Positions 34,481-47,125 of a DNA stretch of 64,000 nucleotides are shown piece after piece. The notes beneath the pieces are model-generated. The model was not told the origin of the DNA and searched no databases. It was given only the letters and a program-made list of their open reading frames with translations. The position numbers were made by a program, and so were the translations under genes. Origin of the DNA: Desmodus rotundus (lineage: Eukaryota > Chordata > Mammalia > Chiroptera > Phyllostomidae); assembly GCF_022682495.2 (NCBI RefSeq), contig NC_071390.1, positions 147,474,583 through 147,538,582 of the forward strand, read 5' to 3'. Position 1 is the first letter of the stretch. Each line of letters starts with the position of its first letter.

Positions 34481-35689
34481 TTGAATAAGTAAAACTTTCA
34501 CGTACTTCAAAATGAAAACCCCGACAAGGTAGAATGTGAGAATTCTTTGTTCCTGGTCCCCAGGCTCCAGGTTTAGTTCAGTATTCACTACTCTTTTGAG
34601 GCGCTCTCCCAGGGACATGCCAGGTGTGTACAGGCAAAGGTGTGGGTGTGGGTGTGTCCTTCTCGGCTCCTCTGCTCAGTCATTGTATCATGAGCATCCC
34701 ACTCCTCCCCTGTTCCTTTCATGTGATGAACTACCTTAGAGATCATTCCATACCCGTCTACAGAGTTTCTGCATTCTTTTTTGTTGTTTAAATCATTCAC
34801 TGCTACTTGACTTTTTTAAATTAAAAGAATAAATTTTTGTAAACTGTGTCATGCATAATAGAATATAAAACATCTAGGTACAATCAGAAGAAGAATAAAA
34901 TGAATCCCTGCATACTCTTTTCTCAGGCTCACAAGGAGAATTATGTCGGCATCTTTGAAACCCTCCTTGTTCTTTTCAGTGACGGCCCCTTCCCTCCCCC
35001 GCCAGGCAACTCCTCTCCAACCTTCAGTGTTCCTCATTCCTTTTCTCTGCTTTATAAATTTACAACCCATGTATGTAACCCAAAGTACTCATTGCTCAGT
35101 TGTGACAGCAAACACAAATTTAACTGGAGTAAAAAAGTAAACCTGCTCCCAGCTTCCCAGCAGAAAACAGGTTCAGCAGTATCTCTGAGTTTAGGTTCCT
35201 CAAATGTGTAGAAAGAGCCCTTTTGGGAAATGTTGGGGAGCAAGGATAGTTGCTTACACCATTGGAGCTTCTTCTGGCTGTGGCACAGGTTGCTCAGAAC
35301 TTCCTGGGTCTAAACCCGTCACAGCCTCCCTCCTGCTCCAAGGAGTATATTAAAGGAGAACAGTTCTGTGGGGTGAAAGAAGGAACCTCAGCTGATCCAA
35401 GCAGAGGTCAGGGAGGAGAAAGAAGGACCTTTATCAGTACATGGACAGGTTAAGTCAAATAAGCTCAACTGGACACCCAGATGAGTACCAGGTGTAAGAA
35501 GATAGTGGCAGAGATGTAGCTGATAGCCATCCATATATGGTGTGCCCACCTGGACTGCGCTGCCTCTGCTGCTCATTCTGGGCCTCCCTTCCTCATCCTA
35601 GGATGCCCTTGACCTCTCTGTGTGTTAGGTTTCCCTTACATCCCATGCCTCTCCTTTTGGTGGAGAGCTTCCTGTAGCAGCTTCCTGAG
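34481..35689. other. Unassigned sequence
   Basis: The stretch 34,780-35,120 has an L1-like feel but too few landmarks to claim. (GTGTGG)n-like units occur at 34,641-34,658. The plus and minus frames at 34,846-35,211 overlap and have no domain. Confidence 0.35.
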
Positions 35690-36540
35690 AAATAATATGT
35701 AGGAAATAACTTTTTTTAGGGTATGCATGTCTTAATATGTCTTTATTTTACCCCCCCCACTTAATAGTTTTACAGCATATAGAATAATAGTTCAGGTATA
35801 ATTTTTCTTTAGAATATCTTCTTGCTTTTAGTATCTCTCTTAAGCCTAATGTCATGAGTGCTGATCCTTTATGCAGCCTGAAATGTTTCTTCATAGAATT
35901 AAACATGGTCCTTATAATTTCCAGCACTAGAAGTGATCCCTATTCCTGGCTATTAGTCCAGTTCTCTAGTTCTCATATTTTTAAAATACATTTTATTGAT
36001 TATGCTATTACAGTTGTCCCATTTTACCCCCTCTATTCCCCTCTGCCCTGCACCCCCCTCCCACCCACTTTCCCACCCCCCTTAGTTCATCTCCATGGGT
36101 CATACGTGTAAGTTCTTTCCTGTGGTTCTTTCTTCTAATGGTTCTTGGAACTGGAAATTTCACATGACGTGCTTTGGTATGAATCCCAATTGACTCTCAT
36201 GATTTGGCCACTCACGTCCTTCAGTGCTGAGAATGTCTTTGAATAATGTCATTGATGGTTTTCTTACCTCTTTTCTCTAGTATCTCTCTGGAACCCCTAT
36301 TAAACATCAGTGTTGGGCCACCTCGACGGGCTCTCTAATTTTATTATCTGTCTGTTTATTATCTTTTTGTGTTTTTGGCTACTCTCTGGGAGATTTCCTC
36401 AAATTCAATTTCCATCAAGTTTGTTATTGTTTTTCTGCCATTGTATTTTGAATTCCCAAATATGTTTTTTGATGTCTGAATATCTGAATGATCCTTTTTT
36501 CAAAAAACCCATTTTTGTGTTATAGATAAAAAACTTCTCT
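35690..36540. mobile_element. Ancient LINE-like sequence, split by a young L1 tail
   Basis: ATATGTCTTTATTTTACC and TTGCTTTTAGTATCTC before the insertion, and GAGATTTCCTCAAATTCAAT with ATGTTTTTTGATGTCTGAAT after it, resemble a diverged LINE. Strand and family are unresolved. Confidence 0.4.
35976..36118 (-). mobile_element. 5'-truncated young bat-type L1 3' tail, antisense
   Basis: ACATTTTATTGATTATGCTA, then TTACAGTTGTCCCATTTTAC and a C-rich stretch to CATGGGTCATACGTGTAAGT, is the antisense 3' UTR of the L1 type also seen at 21,679. Low divergence between its parts suggests relative youth. Confidence 0.8.
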
Positions 36541-37344
36541 ATGTCTTCAAGGCTATTAGTTGTGTGTGTGTGTATCAATCTTGTCCAACACAGCTTAGGA
36601 GTTGAGATATAAAAAGCTGATTAGAAGCTCTCAGTTCCTGATTGGGACTTGTTGATTTTCACACTATCGTGTGACTGTAGTGGATCATTTGCTGGGGGGA
36701 CCCCTGATGTCAATATCTTAAGATCTTTCCCCTTGGGCTGATAAGATTTTCCACAGAGAGTCTTCTAGTCTCCTGACTGGAGAGGAAGAGTCTGGCTGCG
36801 GGAGTGCTGGGAGTTGGATGGGATGAAAGGGCTGGGGTGTGTCTGCAGTAAACGTTCACTGTACAGAGTGTACCTTTTCCTGCGACCGTGACTGTGACTG
36901 TGACTGACAGCAGTCCACGACCACATGTTTTACCCTCTCCAGAGGGGCAAGGAAGAAATGGCCCAGAGGGAGAGAGTGAACAAGGATTTAGAGATGGATT
37001 TTGGCTGAAACAGCTTTCACCCATTTTTCCTTATCTCATCATCCTCTTTATCCCTAGTTCTGGCTCTGTTAGCTCTGGGATAACTGGATTTGCCATATTT
37101 CCCTTTCAGGTCTCCTTTCACACTGGAAATCTTTTTGTAGCTTATCACTTTCTTGTAGTCGCTTATCCAATCAGGCAATAAAAGTAAACTCATGGTACCA
37201 ATGCTTTGTTTTCCTGCTTCTTCACTGAAACCAGGATTTCTCGTCGTCCATTCTTGCAGGTGGAAATGTGTTTCGGGCAACATGCTATGCATTCCAGGGT
37301 TTCCGCTAGGTCAGCACCACGTTTTTGGTTCTGATATCTGTATC
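36541..37344. other. Unassigned sequence with (TGACTG)n
   Basis: A short hexamer run GTGACTGTGACTGTGACTGA lies at about 36,888-36,907. Nothing else recognised. Confidence 0.4.
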
Positions 37345-37690
37345 CATCAGCTTAAGCTAAATTATGTTGTAATAATAAATGGCTTCCCAAATCCTGGTGC
37401 CTTACAACATCAGCTACTTATTCCTCACTCACATACATAGTGGCAGTGCACCGGCTTTGACACAGTGTTTTTTGTTCTGCAGTACAGGCTGAGGGAGGAA
37501 CCCCTATCTTAGGCTTGTGGCAGAAAGAGCAGAGTTACGGCAGAACCATGCAAGGGCTCTTGAAACATCTGTTTAGAAATGGTACAAATTCCAGTAGACA
37601 AAGTCACGTGGTAAACCCTAACCTCAATGAGCAACATGTATACTCTTCCCAGCAGAAGGGACCCCTGGGAGGGGCCCTCTAAGGATGAAT
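37345..37690 (-). mobile_element. LTR-like old repeat, antisense
   Basis: TATGTTGTAATAATAAATGG and GTGCCTTACAACATCAGCTA parallel the start of the antisense LTR-like family at 4774. The rest is diverged. Confidence 0.4.
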
Positions 37691-38802
37691 GTATAGGGAG
37701 GAACAGCAAATATTCGGAATAAATAATGCAATAATACAATCTGCCCTTTTTAAAAAAAACATCGTTAAACTGACTAATCCACAACTGGAATTTGTCTTTT
37801 TCACGCTATAATGTTCTAAGAAGGTAAAAAGTTGTCTAATGTCTCTGTTCTTAAGGCCCCCATTTCTCCAGGGGGCACATGCCCTGGATCCCCACTACAC
37901 AGCCGATACTTTGATTAACTCCTTGACCACTGCAGGCCATGAGCTGTTAGCTTGTGATTCCAGGAAGTAAAGGAGGTTCTCACTGCTCCCCATCCCAGCC
38001 AGGCACCAGCACTAGCTCAGAGGCTCACTTGTCCCCTGAGGTTCTTTAATGTAACACAGTCTTGCTCCTACAGCTGGACAAGACCCAGAGGACGCTCTGG
38101 GTGTGGTTTCGGTTCCATCCAGGTCTGGGTGCATGCTGGCTTCCAGGCTTAGGTTCCCAAGGGGTCCCTCTTTGTGTTACTACTCATATACATCCTCAGA
38201 AGAAGCTCCTATTACTTGAGGTAACTTGAGAGAGATTGTATTGTAGCATGCAGAAAAATCAAACACAACTTTCCAGATATTCTGCATTTGAACACAAGGC
38301 AGGTACCGGATCCCTGCTGTTCTGTAGCTGCTGACTGAGCATAAATTAATTTAGTTTACATTTTTAGAAACAATAATTAGCTCATGATTCATGCTGAAGA
38401 AAATGTTTCTATCTCTTCTGCTCCATAAGGGTTTATTTTAGTTTCTTCATTGTTTATGTTGAAAGTTCCAAAATCCATTGGCTTTGCTAAATCTGCAAAA
38501 AATCTCCTATCTAAACAAACAGCACCTTTCTCTGGGTCTGTAGGAGACAGACTATTTATCTTTATCTGAAAGTGACCAGCATTAATTTATGCATTTGTTC
38601 CAGATGTTGCACCCAGAAAAGCTAACCTGGCCAGTGGGCCACAGTGCCACCTTGGCTCCTGAAGTGAGAAGGGAGGAGCCTCCTCAGGCTGGAGCAGGGA
38701 GGCTAGCCCTGAGGAAGCCTGCCTCTCTGAGCACCTCTCCCGACCCATGACCCATCCGATTCCCAAACTGGCCGCACCAACCAGTCAGCTAGATGCAGTA
38801 CA
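37691..38802. other. Unassigned sequence
   Basis: No gene, repeat or RNA recognised. Confidence 0.4.
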
Positions 38803-38950
38803 GTAAGTCCTCACTTGACGTCCTCTGTAAGTTCTGCGGCTTTAATGACACAATTCTTGACAAAACCAATTTTACCATATAAACAACGGTTAGGCTTCTA
38901 GTGTCTCATCAACATTATAACAAAACGATGTTGAACGAATGGACGTTATT
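38803..38950 (+). mobile_element. Tigger-like DNA transposon fragment
   Basis: CAGTAAGTCCTCACTTGACG, then AAACCAATTTTACCATATAA and ATGTTGAACGAATGGACGTT, resembles one end of an old Tigger-family element. The other end is missing. Confidence 0.6.
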
Positions 38951-39484
38951 CTGGGCACCTGCTATAGTATGTCTGGATTGCATTACTTTGCTTGTGACTG
39001 TGTTGGGGTAAATCACACAACTGGGGTTAATGGGAAAGCAGGTCTTCACCTTGACTCAAGCAAGGCGGGAGGAGCCTATGGTGGTCATCAGAGAGGTTCA
39101 CGCATGTTCGCGGTACACCTGGAATTGCACCACCTTGCCACCTGGACAGGCCTCATGACTCTCTTTGGCCAATGAAATGTGAGCAAAAGCCTGCGACTGC
39201 CAATGTGCAGTTTGCCAGAACTCCTTCTGACACAGCTATAGTCAACGCACCCAATAAGGTGGTCCCCGAAGCTGGGGTCTTTGAGTGAAGGTAGGCGGAG
39301 CCGTTGTGCACTGGACACGTCGTGTGAGCAAGAAATTAGCTTCCTTAGGCTAAACCATTGAGAATCTGTGGTTATTTATAGGTTATTCATAACTGTCCTT
39401 AATCCCAGGCAATCTTGGCCAGTGAAATAACCTGGTGACTAAAAATGTCCAAGATTTAAATATGACTATTTTTTAAAAGTCAAA
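38951..39484. other. Unassigned sequence
   Basis: Nothing recognised. Confidence 0.4.
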
Positions 39485-39600
39485 TTTCTTACATGTTAAA
39501 AATTATCATATGCAAAGCAAAAGAGAAAAAGATAAAACGAGGGAAAAATATTTGCAACTCATGGGGTCAGGGCTTGCTGTTCCTCTAATTAAAAAACGCT
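39485..39600 (+). mobile_element. L1M ORF2 fragment
   Basis: AACGAGGGAAAAATATTTGC, with AACTCATGGGGTCAGGGCTT and CTAATTAAAAAACGCTTTT, fits the diverged ORF2-end text of L1. Confidence 0.5.
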
Positions 39601-39739
39601 TTTCTCCAGGAGGGCCTCATGACTAAACCTCTCACCTGCCCTGAGAATGTGCCCACACCGGCCTTCGGAGGGAGTGTAGTTCTGCTCACACGGGCTCTGC
39701 CCTTTCCCCTGCCGTGTTCTTGTGATAGCGCAGTTGTCC

Positions 39740-39905
39740 AACTTCGTGTGCATTTATCTGCTTACTTTTGCCTGCCTCTGTCCCCTAGAATGTAAACTCC
39801 ATGAGGTGGGACATGCTCTCTTTGTGTGTTTGTTTTGCTTAATGTTACATTTCCGGTACATAGAAAAGTGTTAGGCACTCAGCAAGTATTTGTTGATGGA
39901 TTTAT
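39740..39905 (+). mobile_element. L2 LINE 3' end
   Basis: TCCCCTAGAATGTAAACTCC, ATGAGGTGGGACATGCTCTC and CACTCAGCAAGTATTTGTTG follow the L2 3' end exactly in order. Confidence 0.85.
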
Positions 39906-40465
39906 GAAGGCTGTTAAGAAAGTACAAAATATATGAATTTTATGCTACTGTTTATGTAAAGGGAGTTTTTCCTTTACATGATCTAGACTATTGGAAATTT
40001 TATAGAACAAACAAATGATTTTGTCAACAAGTAAATTGCAAAGAGTATAAAAGAAGAAAACTAGAGGGAGAATTCGTAGATTAAAAGAGACAAAAGAACC
40101 TTCAACAACCTCAAAGCATGGACCTTATTTGGGTCCTGATTCGAAAAAGTCAACTTTAAAAAAATCATTACATTTGCATACTGATGGGATATTTTATGAT
40201 ATTAAGGAGTTATTGTTAATTTTAAGGTGTGGTTATTGTGGTTTGATTTAAGTCTTCATCTTTTAGTTATCCACACAGATGTATTTATAGATGAAATGCT
40301 ATGATGTCTGGGAGGGGACAGGTGGGGTGTGGTTGCAACGGGACTGTTCTCGAGCTGATACTAGTTGAAGCAGGGGGATGGGGACCAGGAGGCTCCAGTA
40401 TAGGATCTGTGTGCTTTTGTATATGTTCAACATTTTCCACAGCAAGAAGGCTACAAAAGAATGTT
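39906..40465 (+). mobile_element. L1ME-type 3' UTR, sense
   Basis: GATTAAAAGAGACAAAAGAA, CATGGACCTTATTTGGGTCC, ATATTAAGGAGTTATTGTTA and CTATGATGTCTGGGAGGGG are L1ME 3' UTR landmarks. The first 90 bp are less certain. Confidence 0.75.
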
Positions 40466-40475
40466 TTCTTATGAG

Positions 40476-40494
40476 CACACACACACACACACAC
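40476..40494. repeat. (CA)n microsatellite
   Basis: Short pure CA run of 19 bp, followed by C5. Confidence 0.9.
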
Positions 40495-40689
40495 CCCCTC
40501 TATTGGCTAGTATATGCATAATGTATCTCTTAGAAAGATCCTTAGGAAGCTTATTATATTGTCTGTCTATGGGGGGTGACAAAGGGTAGAAGAGAGTTTG
40601 GGGTTTTTTAGTGCATTTGTATGTAGTTTTAAAATTTTGGACACTGTGAATATATTGTCTCTTCAAAAAAGTTAAGTTAAAAAAATCTT

Positions 40690-40905
40690 TAAATTCATGT
40701 TTGGTGCCAGACAGCCTGAGATGGTGCCTCAGCTCCAGTAAGATCACCTGTGTGAGCCCAATCAAACGACCTAATATCTTTAAACCTAAATCCCCTTCTA
40801 TAAAATGGGAATAACAGTATCTCCTCCCTGGAGATGAAGGATGTAAAATACTTAGCATAATGCCCAAGACATGGTAAATGCTTAATAAGGTTTAGCCCTT
40901 TTCAT
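40690..40905 (+). mobile_element. MIR SINE
   Basis: TATCTTTAAACCTAAATCCC, TTCTATAAAATGGGAATAAC and TGCCCAAGACATGGTAAATG give the full MIR order. Confidence 0.85.
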
Positions 40906-41374
40906 TTTCACCATAAATGGAAGTGAGAGATAGTGAGGCGCCAAGAGAGGTTATGAGAGAGAGATCGCTGGCTCTGGCTGGAAACTCAAAGACAGAGATG
41001 CTTGTTTGCTTGGTGGGGGGGCTCTGATGGGCTTTCCTTGATTAATATCAGCTGTGTGAGAGTAGGCAGACTGTTATTTATCTTAGAGAAGATGACTTTG
41101 GTTGGTACTCAGTCTGATTTTCATGTGCCTTTATTTTGAAACTGTGGTTTGAGGCCTGCCTTGGAAATTGGAAACAGCTGAGGCCCCAACCTCTGCGTGG
41201 TTCTGCCACCGGCAGTTCTTACCTCTGCAGGCTGCCAATCATCTTCCTCTGTAAAGGGAGTGAGTAGGGTCGGGGGATGGCCCAGGACCTCTGACTCGAA
41301 CATGCTGTGACTTGGTAAACTACTCCTTGTTACTTCCCAGAACTCTTCAGAAGTCTTTTTCCAATGGGCTCCGG
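40906..41374. other. Unassigned sequence
   Basis: Nothing recognised. Confidence 0.4.
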
Positions 41375-41470
41375 AGGAGACTTTGAATTCATTCATTTAT
41401 TCATTCAACAAATCTGTGTCTGACATTATTCTAGGTACTGGACATTTAGCAGTGAACAAAACATGTAAGT
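41375..41470 (+). mobile_element. Ancient mammalian repeat, left piece
   Basis: CATTCATTTATTCATTCAAC and TTCTAGGTACTGGACATTTA, with GTGAACAAAAC, is a very common old repeat. It is interrupted by a hAT element and resumes with CATGGAGCTTAAATTCTAG. Confidence 0.7.
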
Positions 41471-41684
41471 CACAGGTGGCAAACACAAGGCCCGAGGGCC
41501 GAATCCGGCCCTCCACCTTGTTTTATCCGGCCTGGCACCTTGTTTCTACCCGGCAGTAGCGCCAAGCTCTCACTTAACTGTTAAGGAGCAGTTACATTTA
41601 TAAAGTCCTAAAATTACATTCAGCCCTTTGAAAGCAACTGTGAGGCTGATGTGGCCCCCGGTGAAAATGAGTTTGACACCCCTG
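41471..41684. mobile_element. hAT-type MITE, exact 8 bp target duplication
   Basis: The left end CACAGGTGGCAAACACAAGG and the right end (reverse strand) CAGGGGTGTCAAACTCATTT are imperfect TIRs. ATGTAAGT occurs exactly at 41,463-41,470 and 41,685-41,692; 8 bp is the hAT signature. The 214 bp interior is non-coding, so it was moved by a transposase from elsewhere. Confidence 0.93.
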
Positions 41685-41692
41685 ATGTAAGT

Positions 41693-41850
41693 TGTCTGTT
41701 CTCATGGAGCTTAAATTCTAGTTGCAGAAGATAAACAACAATCAAGTGAACCAACTGCCAGCCGACAGGTATCTAAATATTCTGATGATCATAGGTGCTA
41801 TCAGGAAAATAAAATATAGAAGTGGCATGAAGAGCAGTAGGGCGGGCAGG
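41693..41850 (+). mobile_element. Ancient mammalian repeat, right piece
   Basis: Continues the repeat interrupted at 41,470 (CTCATGGAGCTTAAATTCTA, GTGCTATCAGGAAAATAAAA). Removing the hAT and one duplication copy restores continuity. Confidence 0.65.
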
Positions 41851-42127
41851 AAAGTTCTTTCTCAGTCTCCTTCCCTAGTGTGTCTAGTTTTAAGGGAACT
41901 CACTGTATACTCTCTAGTCCACTCCCACAGCCTACAGAAGGGCTGCATTAAAGGACATTTATTACTTTAAAAAATAACTCATTTAAGGTTCCTCTGTGAA
42001 CCTCTCTAGTGATTTGATTTACAGAAGTATAAACACTATATTTTGATGATAGATCACTTTGGTAAACAAATACCTTACTTTATTCTGAAGACTTTCATAA
42101 AAACAAATACTAAAAATAATGAAAGAT

Positions 42128-42335
42128 CCCTGGCTGGTGTGGCTCAGTGGATTGAGAGGCAGCCTATGAACCAAAAGGTTGCTGGTTCATTTCCCAGTCA
42201 GGGCACCATGCCTATGTTGTGGGCCAGGTCCCCAGCTGGGGGCATGTGACAGGCCACCGATGAGATGTTTCTCTCCCTTCCTCCCTTCCTTCCCCTCTCT
42301 TTAAAAATAAATAAATAAAATCTTTAAAAAAATTG
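42128..42335 (+). mobile_element. VES-type SINE
   Basis: Head CCCTGGCTGGTGTGGCTC, box A, a box B with substitutions (GGTTCATTTCCC), CT-rich arm and AAATAAATAAATAAAATC tail. TGAAAGA at 42,120-42,126 and 42,336-42,342 is a short target duplication. Confidence 0.92.
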
Positions 42336-43159
42336 TGAAAGACTCTAGGGGCAGTATCTAGTTCTCAAGGGAAAAAAGGAAAGTCTTTGGAATTTGTTTT
42401 TTAAAAATTTTATCTTACCTTATTTAAAAAAAAATACCTATGCCCTTAGGATCTTTACCAGGAAAGAATGGCACATCTCTGCCGCTGATGCCTGATCTTC
42501 TCCTGATGGCTTAGCCCTGCTGCAGGCAGTTGCTGCTGCGGGGCCCAAGGTGCACGGATGGAACCGGCTCTTTCTGAGTAACCGTGGACCACTCAGTCAC
42601 ACAAGTGCTGCTTTTGTAAGCTTTACAATACAGATGTGCGCGTATTTTCAGCTGATATTTAAGGAAAGATCTGGGAATGCAGGTCAATTGAATTTACTCA
42701 TTGACATTTAGCAATACAAAATCACCCTCAGGTCACACACAGCACTGATCCCGAATCAGGACTCAGGAACCATGTGGTGACAAGGGCGACTGTGTCAACC
42801 AATTGACAGATGATTGTCAGGGTCAACTTACTCATTTGGCACAGTGGGGACAGTGCCAAGGGCCCATAACATAATACGTTCAGGGGCCTGGAGAAATGTC
42901 TTAATTTCTTTTAAAACCAGACAAAAAAAAGAACTTTTAGGACAAAGAAGGTGTTTTCATAGATATTAGCATATTCATCTTTATACCAACATAGTCATAA
43001 AATATATATATACACATATATGGGTGTGTATATATATTTTTGTTTGTTTGTTTATTTGTTTTAATGGAGGAAGGGCATGTGAATGCAGAAGATCCCAGGG
43101 CTCTGGATATGTTCAGGGATAGTGACTAAATAACCCAATAACAAAGTTTCACATTTATT
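42336..43159. other. Unassigned sequence with (TA)n
   Basis: AT-rich run near 43,002-43,038. The text at 42,850-42,990 resembles a diverged dispersed element I cannot name. No gene recognised. Confidence 0.4.
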
Positions 43160-43371
43160 TTTATTTTTTTAAAGACTTTATTTATTTATTTTTAGAGATA
43201 GAGGAAGGGAGGGAGAAAGAGAGAGAAACATCAATGTGTGGTTGTCTCTCGTGTGCCCCATACGGGTGTCCTGGCGTACAACCCAGGCATGTGCCCTGAC
43301 TGGGAATTGAACCAGCGACCCTTCGGTTCAGAGGCCCACGCTCAATCCACCTGAGCCAGAGCAGCCAGTGC
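43160..43371 (-). mobile_element. VES-type SINE, exact 11 bp target duplication
   Basis: Antisense copy with T-rich tail, GA-rich arm, box B (GGGAATTGAACCAGCGACC as read on plus) and head. TCACATTTATT is exact at 43,149-43,159 and 43,372-43,382. Confidence 0.93.
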
Positions 43372-43382
43372 TCACATTTATT

Positions 43383-44835
43383 ATCTATGATCAGCAGAGG
43401 ATACATTGAGGCAGAAAATTTTAATCAGGTTATAGGGAAAAAGCCACACTGGACGAAACAATTTGATACCTGCTGAGTCTTGCTTTAAGGGAAAACTGCT
43501 TTCCCCATTTGTCCATCATTTTTTTCCCCACCCTGTTTTTGCATCAGTCATCCTCTAAGTCATGTTGTTAGGAGGAATCAGTGAGAAAATATAGCGAAAC
43601 AACAGGCCTATTACCTGCAACTTAATTTCCCAAGAAACTGCTTTCCTCTCTCGTGTCTTCCCTTCTTGTCTGGCTTCCTTTTCTTTCACTTTCTTGCCTC
43701 ATTACCTACCCTTCTTCCTACTCATTCCTCCTTCTCTCTCTCCTGGGTTCCTTCCCTCTCTACTGATATATCAAGCTTTTCCTTGCGTTAGGGAACCTGA
43801 CGTAACACCAGAAGAGAAAAGCCAGGCCGGGGAATCATAGAATGCATACAAAAGGATGTTCTCATGATGTGGCAACCTTCCCAAAGAACTTCTCTCCTCT
43901 CCTCTTTACATACGGGCAGTGTAGCTCTCTCGGTGTACGTGAGCGTGCATGTGTACATGAGCGTGTGTAACTATAACCGAATCCACCTGCTTTTGTTTCT
44001 CAGGACGTCTTGCTATAAATTTTGTCTGATAAGTCCTCACACTGCTTGCCTTAGAAATATCCTAAAAATATACTTCTGTGGCTCAACAGCAAGCTGAGGG
44101 GCATGATAAGCCAACAGCACTGAATTAATGTATGTCGTAAAGGTGTTATCTCCGTGAAATTTGCTCTTGAAATCATAAAGATGTAGTCAGTGAAAAACAG
44201 CAGCGCTCTAGAAGCATGGGGTAAATGAGTTATCCTGTGTGTTTCGCTCTCATGTTGGCGGCAGAGTGGGCAGAGAGATGCCTTTGTCACAAAACTTTGA
44301 GTTTGTAAATCAATATAATTTAGACTTAAACATGAGGTGGGGCAAGAGTTGGTTGAAGGACAAAAAAGAAAGTTTTTAAGCCTCCAGGTTTATGAAAATT
44401 CTGAAAGGCCGCTTGGATCCATGTGTTCAGCCCTGGGTCTGCCACTGGCTGTGGTATGGAAGGTGTGCTGGGCGCAGCAGGCCCTAACCTCCCCTGGAAT
44501 GGTGAAGTGGCTGGAATTACCTTCCTCTGCTCTGGAAGAGCGCAGTGATCTAAAAGAAGGAGGTCCAGTCTGCAGGTATGGTACCTAATATGGTACATAA
44601 AAGGTATGGTGCAAAATGAACATATTTTAGAGAATATTATTCTAAAAAATCCTTTTATGTATTATAACTACATTATAAAACAATTAAAAAGTGCATTACA
44701 TATATGTTGTTATTTGGTGTCTGCTTACTTGAAATGGAAAGAAAACAACAAAAGATACAGGTGGAGAGTGGAATAGGTGAAGCACAGGGATTTTTTCTTT
44801 TTTTTGCTCAGCCTTATTTTTAATACAAATGGTAA
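43383..44835. other. Unassigned sequence
   Basis: CT-rich text at 43,640-43,760. Nothing else recognised. Frames at 44,326-44,598 on both strands overlap and have no domain. Confidence 0.4.
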
Positions 44836-45440
44836 CACACAACATAATATTCTGCACCTGGTAAAGCTGTTTGTTTCGCAGTTTTATTGAGATATAATCA
44901 ACATACAGCATTGTGTAAGTTTCGGGTGTACAGCATAATGATTTGACATACATATTGTGAAATCGTTACCACAAGTTAGTTCATGTCCTTCATCTAATGC
45001 ATCTATTTTACTTGTGATGAGAACCCTTAGGAGTTACTCTCTTAGCAACTTTCCCATATATCATACAGCAGTGTTAGCTGTAATCATGTTGTACATGATA
45101 TCCCCAGTTCTTATTTATCTTACAATTGGAAGTTTGTGTCTGGTAACCACCTTCATCCAATTTCCCTTCCCCCCATTCCTCCACCCCCACATCTGGTAAC
45201 CACAAAGCTGCAAGTTTTAAAAGTATATATTCAATATAAAAGTGAGATCATATTTATCTTTCTCTATATAAGTTATTTCACTCAGCATAATGCTCTCAAG
45301 GTTCATCCAAGCTGTCACACGTGGCAGGATTCCCTCATTGTTTAGGGCTGAGTAGTGTTACATCGCGTCTATATCACGCCACAACTTCTTTATTCACTCA
45401 CCTGTCACCGAGCACTTAGGCTGCTCCAGGTCTTGGCTTT
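44836..45440 (-). mobile_element. L1M 3' UTR, antisense
   Basis: TTTTATTGAGATATAATCAA, TCTTAGCAACTTTCCCATAT, GTTATTTCACTCAGCATAAT and TTCTTTATTCACTCACCTGT give antisense L1 3' UTR order. Confidence 0.88.
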
Positions 45441-46309
45441 TTAAAGTGCTGAAACTATCCTGTAGTGGTGGGTGCAGTGTGCTATGTATTTGACAAAACC
45501 CACAGAACTCCACAGCACAGAGTTAGCCTTATATAAGCAGAATTTTAAAAAATCATTTAGGAGGCCAGAGAATCCTAAGATGGAATTCAGACTGTGACTA
45601 AAGAATCTGACTGTACTATAAACCTATGACAGACATCCCCTTTCTGGAGGAAGGGGGAGGGGAGGGTGCTGATCAAGCAACTTTAGAAATAAAAGGAGAC
45701 TGTCGGACTCAAGGCAAAAGACATTGTTGGTGAACACTGTGCTCTAGTTGGTAAACTTGTTTCCCACAGGGGTGTGGGTTAAGAATTTTGAAACCACTAA
45801 AGACGGCACCTGGACAATGAAGCACACGCACCGCAGGGGGAGAAGGCCAGGTCTCTCACTGTGGGGCTGTCAGGCTCCAGACGGGCGGGAACTGGAAGGG
45901 TCCGTGTGGTACTGGATTAGAGTTGGGGACATAGTAGGAACTCAGGGTTAGCTTATTTATTCACGGATGGCCACATACATGGGTTATTTCTTACCCACAC
46001 ATATGTCATACATATACATATATTTCTTTGCACTGTTTGCCTGGAGGACACAGAGGAAATGACTCCTTAGTAACAATAAGCACATTCAACCAAGACTTGG
46101 TCTTGGTTTTTAATACCATTCTCCAATAGAGGGGAACAGGGTTTCTTGGAGAAATGGCTTTTTCTAGAAAAGGTTGGGGCAAGGAATATCTAAGATGAGC
46201 CTAGCACATTTTTTAGTGCTAAAAAGCAAGGACTCAAAAAACAAAACAAGGCAAAACAAACAAACACACACACACACACACACAATAGGGGCATGTCTAA
46301 GAGACATAG
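45441..46309. other. Unassigned sequence
   Basis: The open frame at 45,748-45,951 has no domain. A CA run closes the interval. No gene recognised. Confidence 0.4.
46264..46284. repeat. (CA)n microsatellite
   Basis: Pure CA run of about 21 bp, just upstream of an L1 piece. Confidence 0.9.
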
Positions 46310-47125
46310 AAGTCAACTGAAACAGCTCCCAATGGCCAAAGTTGGAACAACAAAATAATGGTATAGATAGTTAAACTAATACAAATATCCATGGTCTATC
46401 CTGATATAAATTAATGATTGAATACATTTTATGATATGGAGAAGAATAGATAGATCTCCCATGTAGAAGAATTCAAATAACTTATGTAGATACTCCCTTT
46501 TCCCTTCCTTTAAGTTGTGCACAGTGACTCCATTTCAAGGAGACAGTGTGGAAGGGGGAGACAGAACAGGTCACTTTACAGTGGAGATACCTGGTAAGCA
46601 CTAGCTCAGCCAGGTGATCAAGGTCAACATCAGCCTGAGTCACGTTGATAATATGTACCCTTGGTATGGTGGGAGAAGAAAGCACTTTACCTCTGTGATC
46701 TTCCTCCCAAAACCCACAACCTTGGTCTAATCACAAGAAAAACATCAGACAACGCAAATAGAAGAATTCTTTAAAATACTTAACCTGCACACGTCAGCAC
46801 TGACAAGATCACCAAAAACAAGGGCAATCGGAGAAACTATCAGTCAAGAAGAGTCTGAGGAGACATGATGACTAAATGTGATATGTCTCCTGGATGGGAT
46901 CCTACAACAGAAAGAGGACATTAGGTAAAAACTAAAGAAATCCGAGTAAAATATGAACTTCAGTTAATGACGTAACGACACTGGTTCATCAGTTGTGACA
47001 AATGTTAGCAATTAGGTACACTGGGCGTGGGCATGTGGGGCTACCTATGTATGATCTTTGCAGTTGTTCTGGAAATCTAAAACAGCTGTCGTTTAACACA
47101 GAAAGCTTGTTTTTCAAAAAGCAAT
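46310..47125 (+). mobile_element. L1M(E) 3' UTR, sense
   Basis: GCCAGGTGATCAAGGTCAAC, GTCTAATCACAAGAAAAACA, TGTCTCCTGGATGGGATCCT and TTCATCAGTTGTGACAAATG follow the 3' UTR of an old L1, ending near GTTGTTCTGGAAATCTAAAA. Confidence 0.85.
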
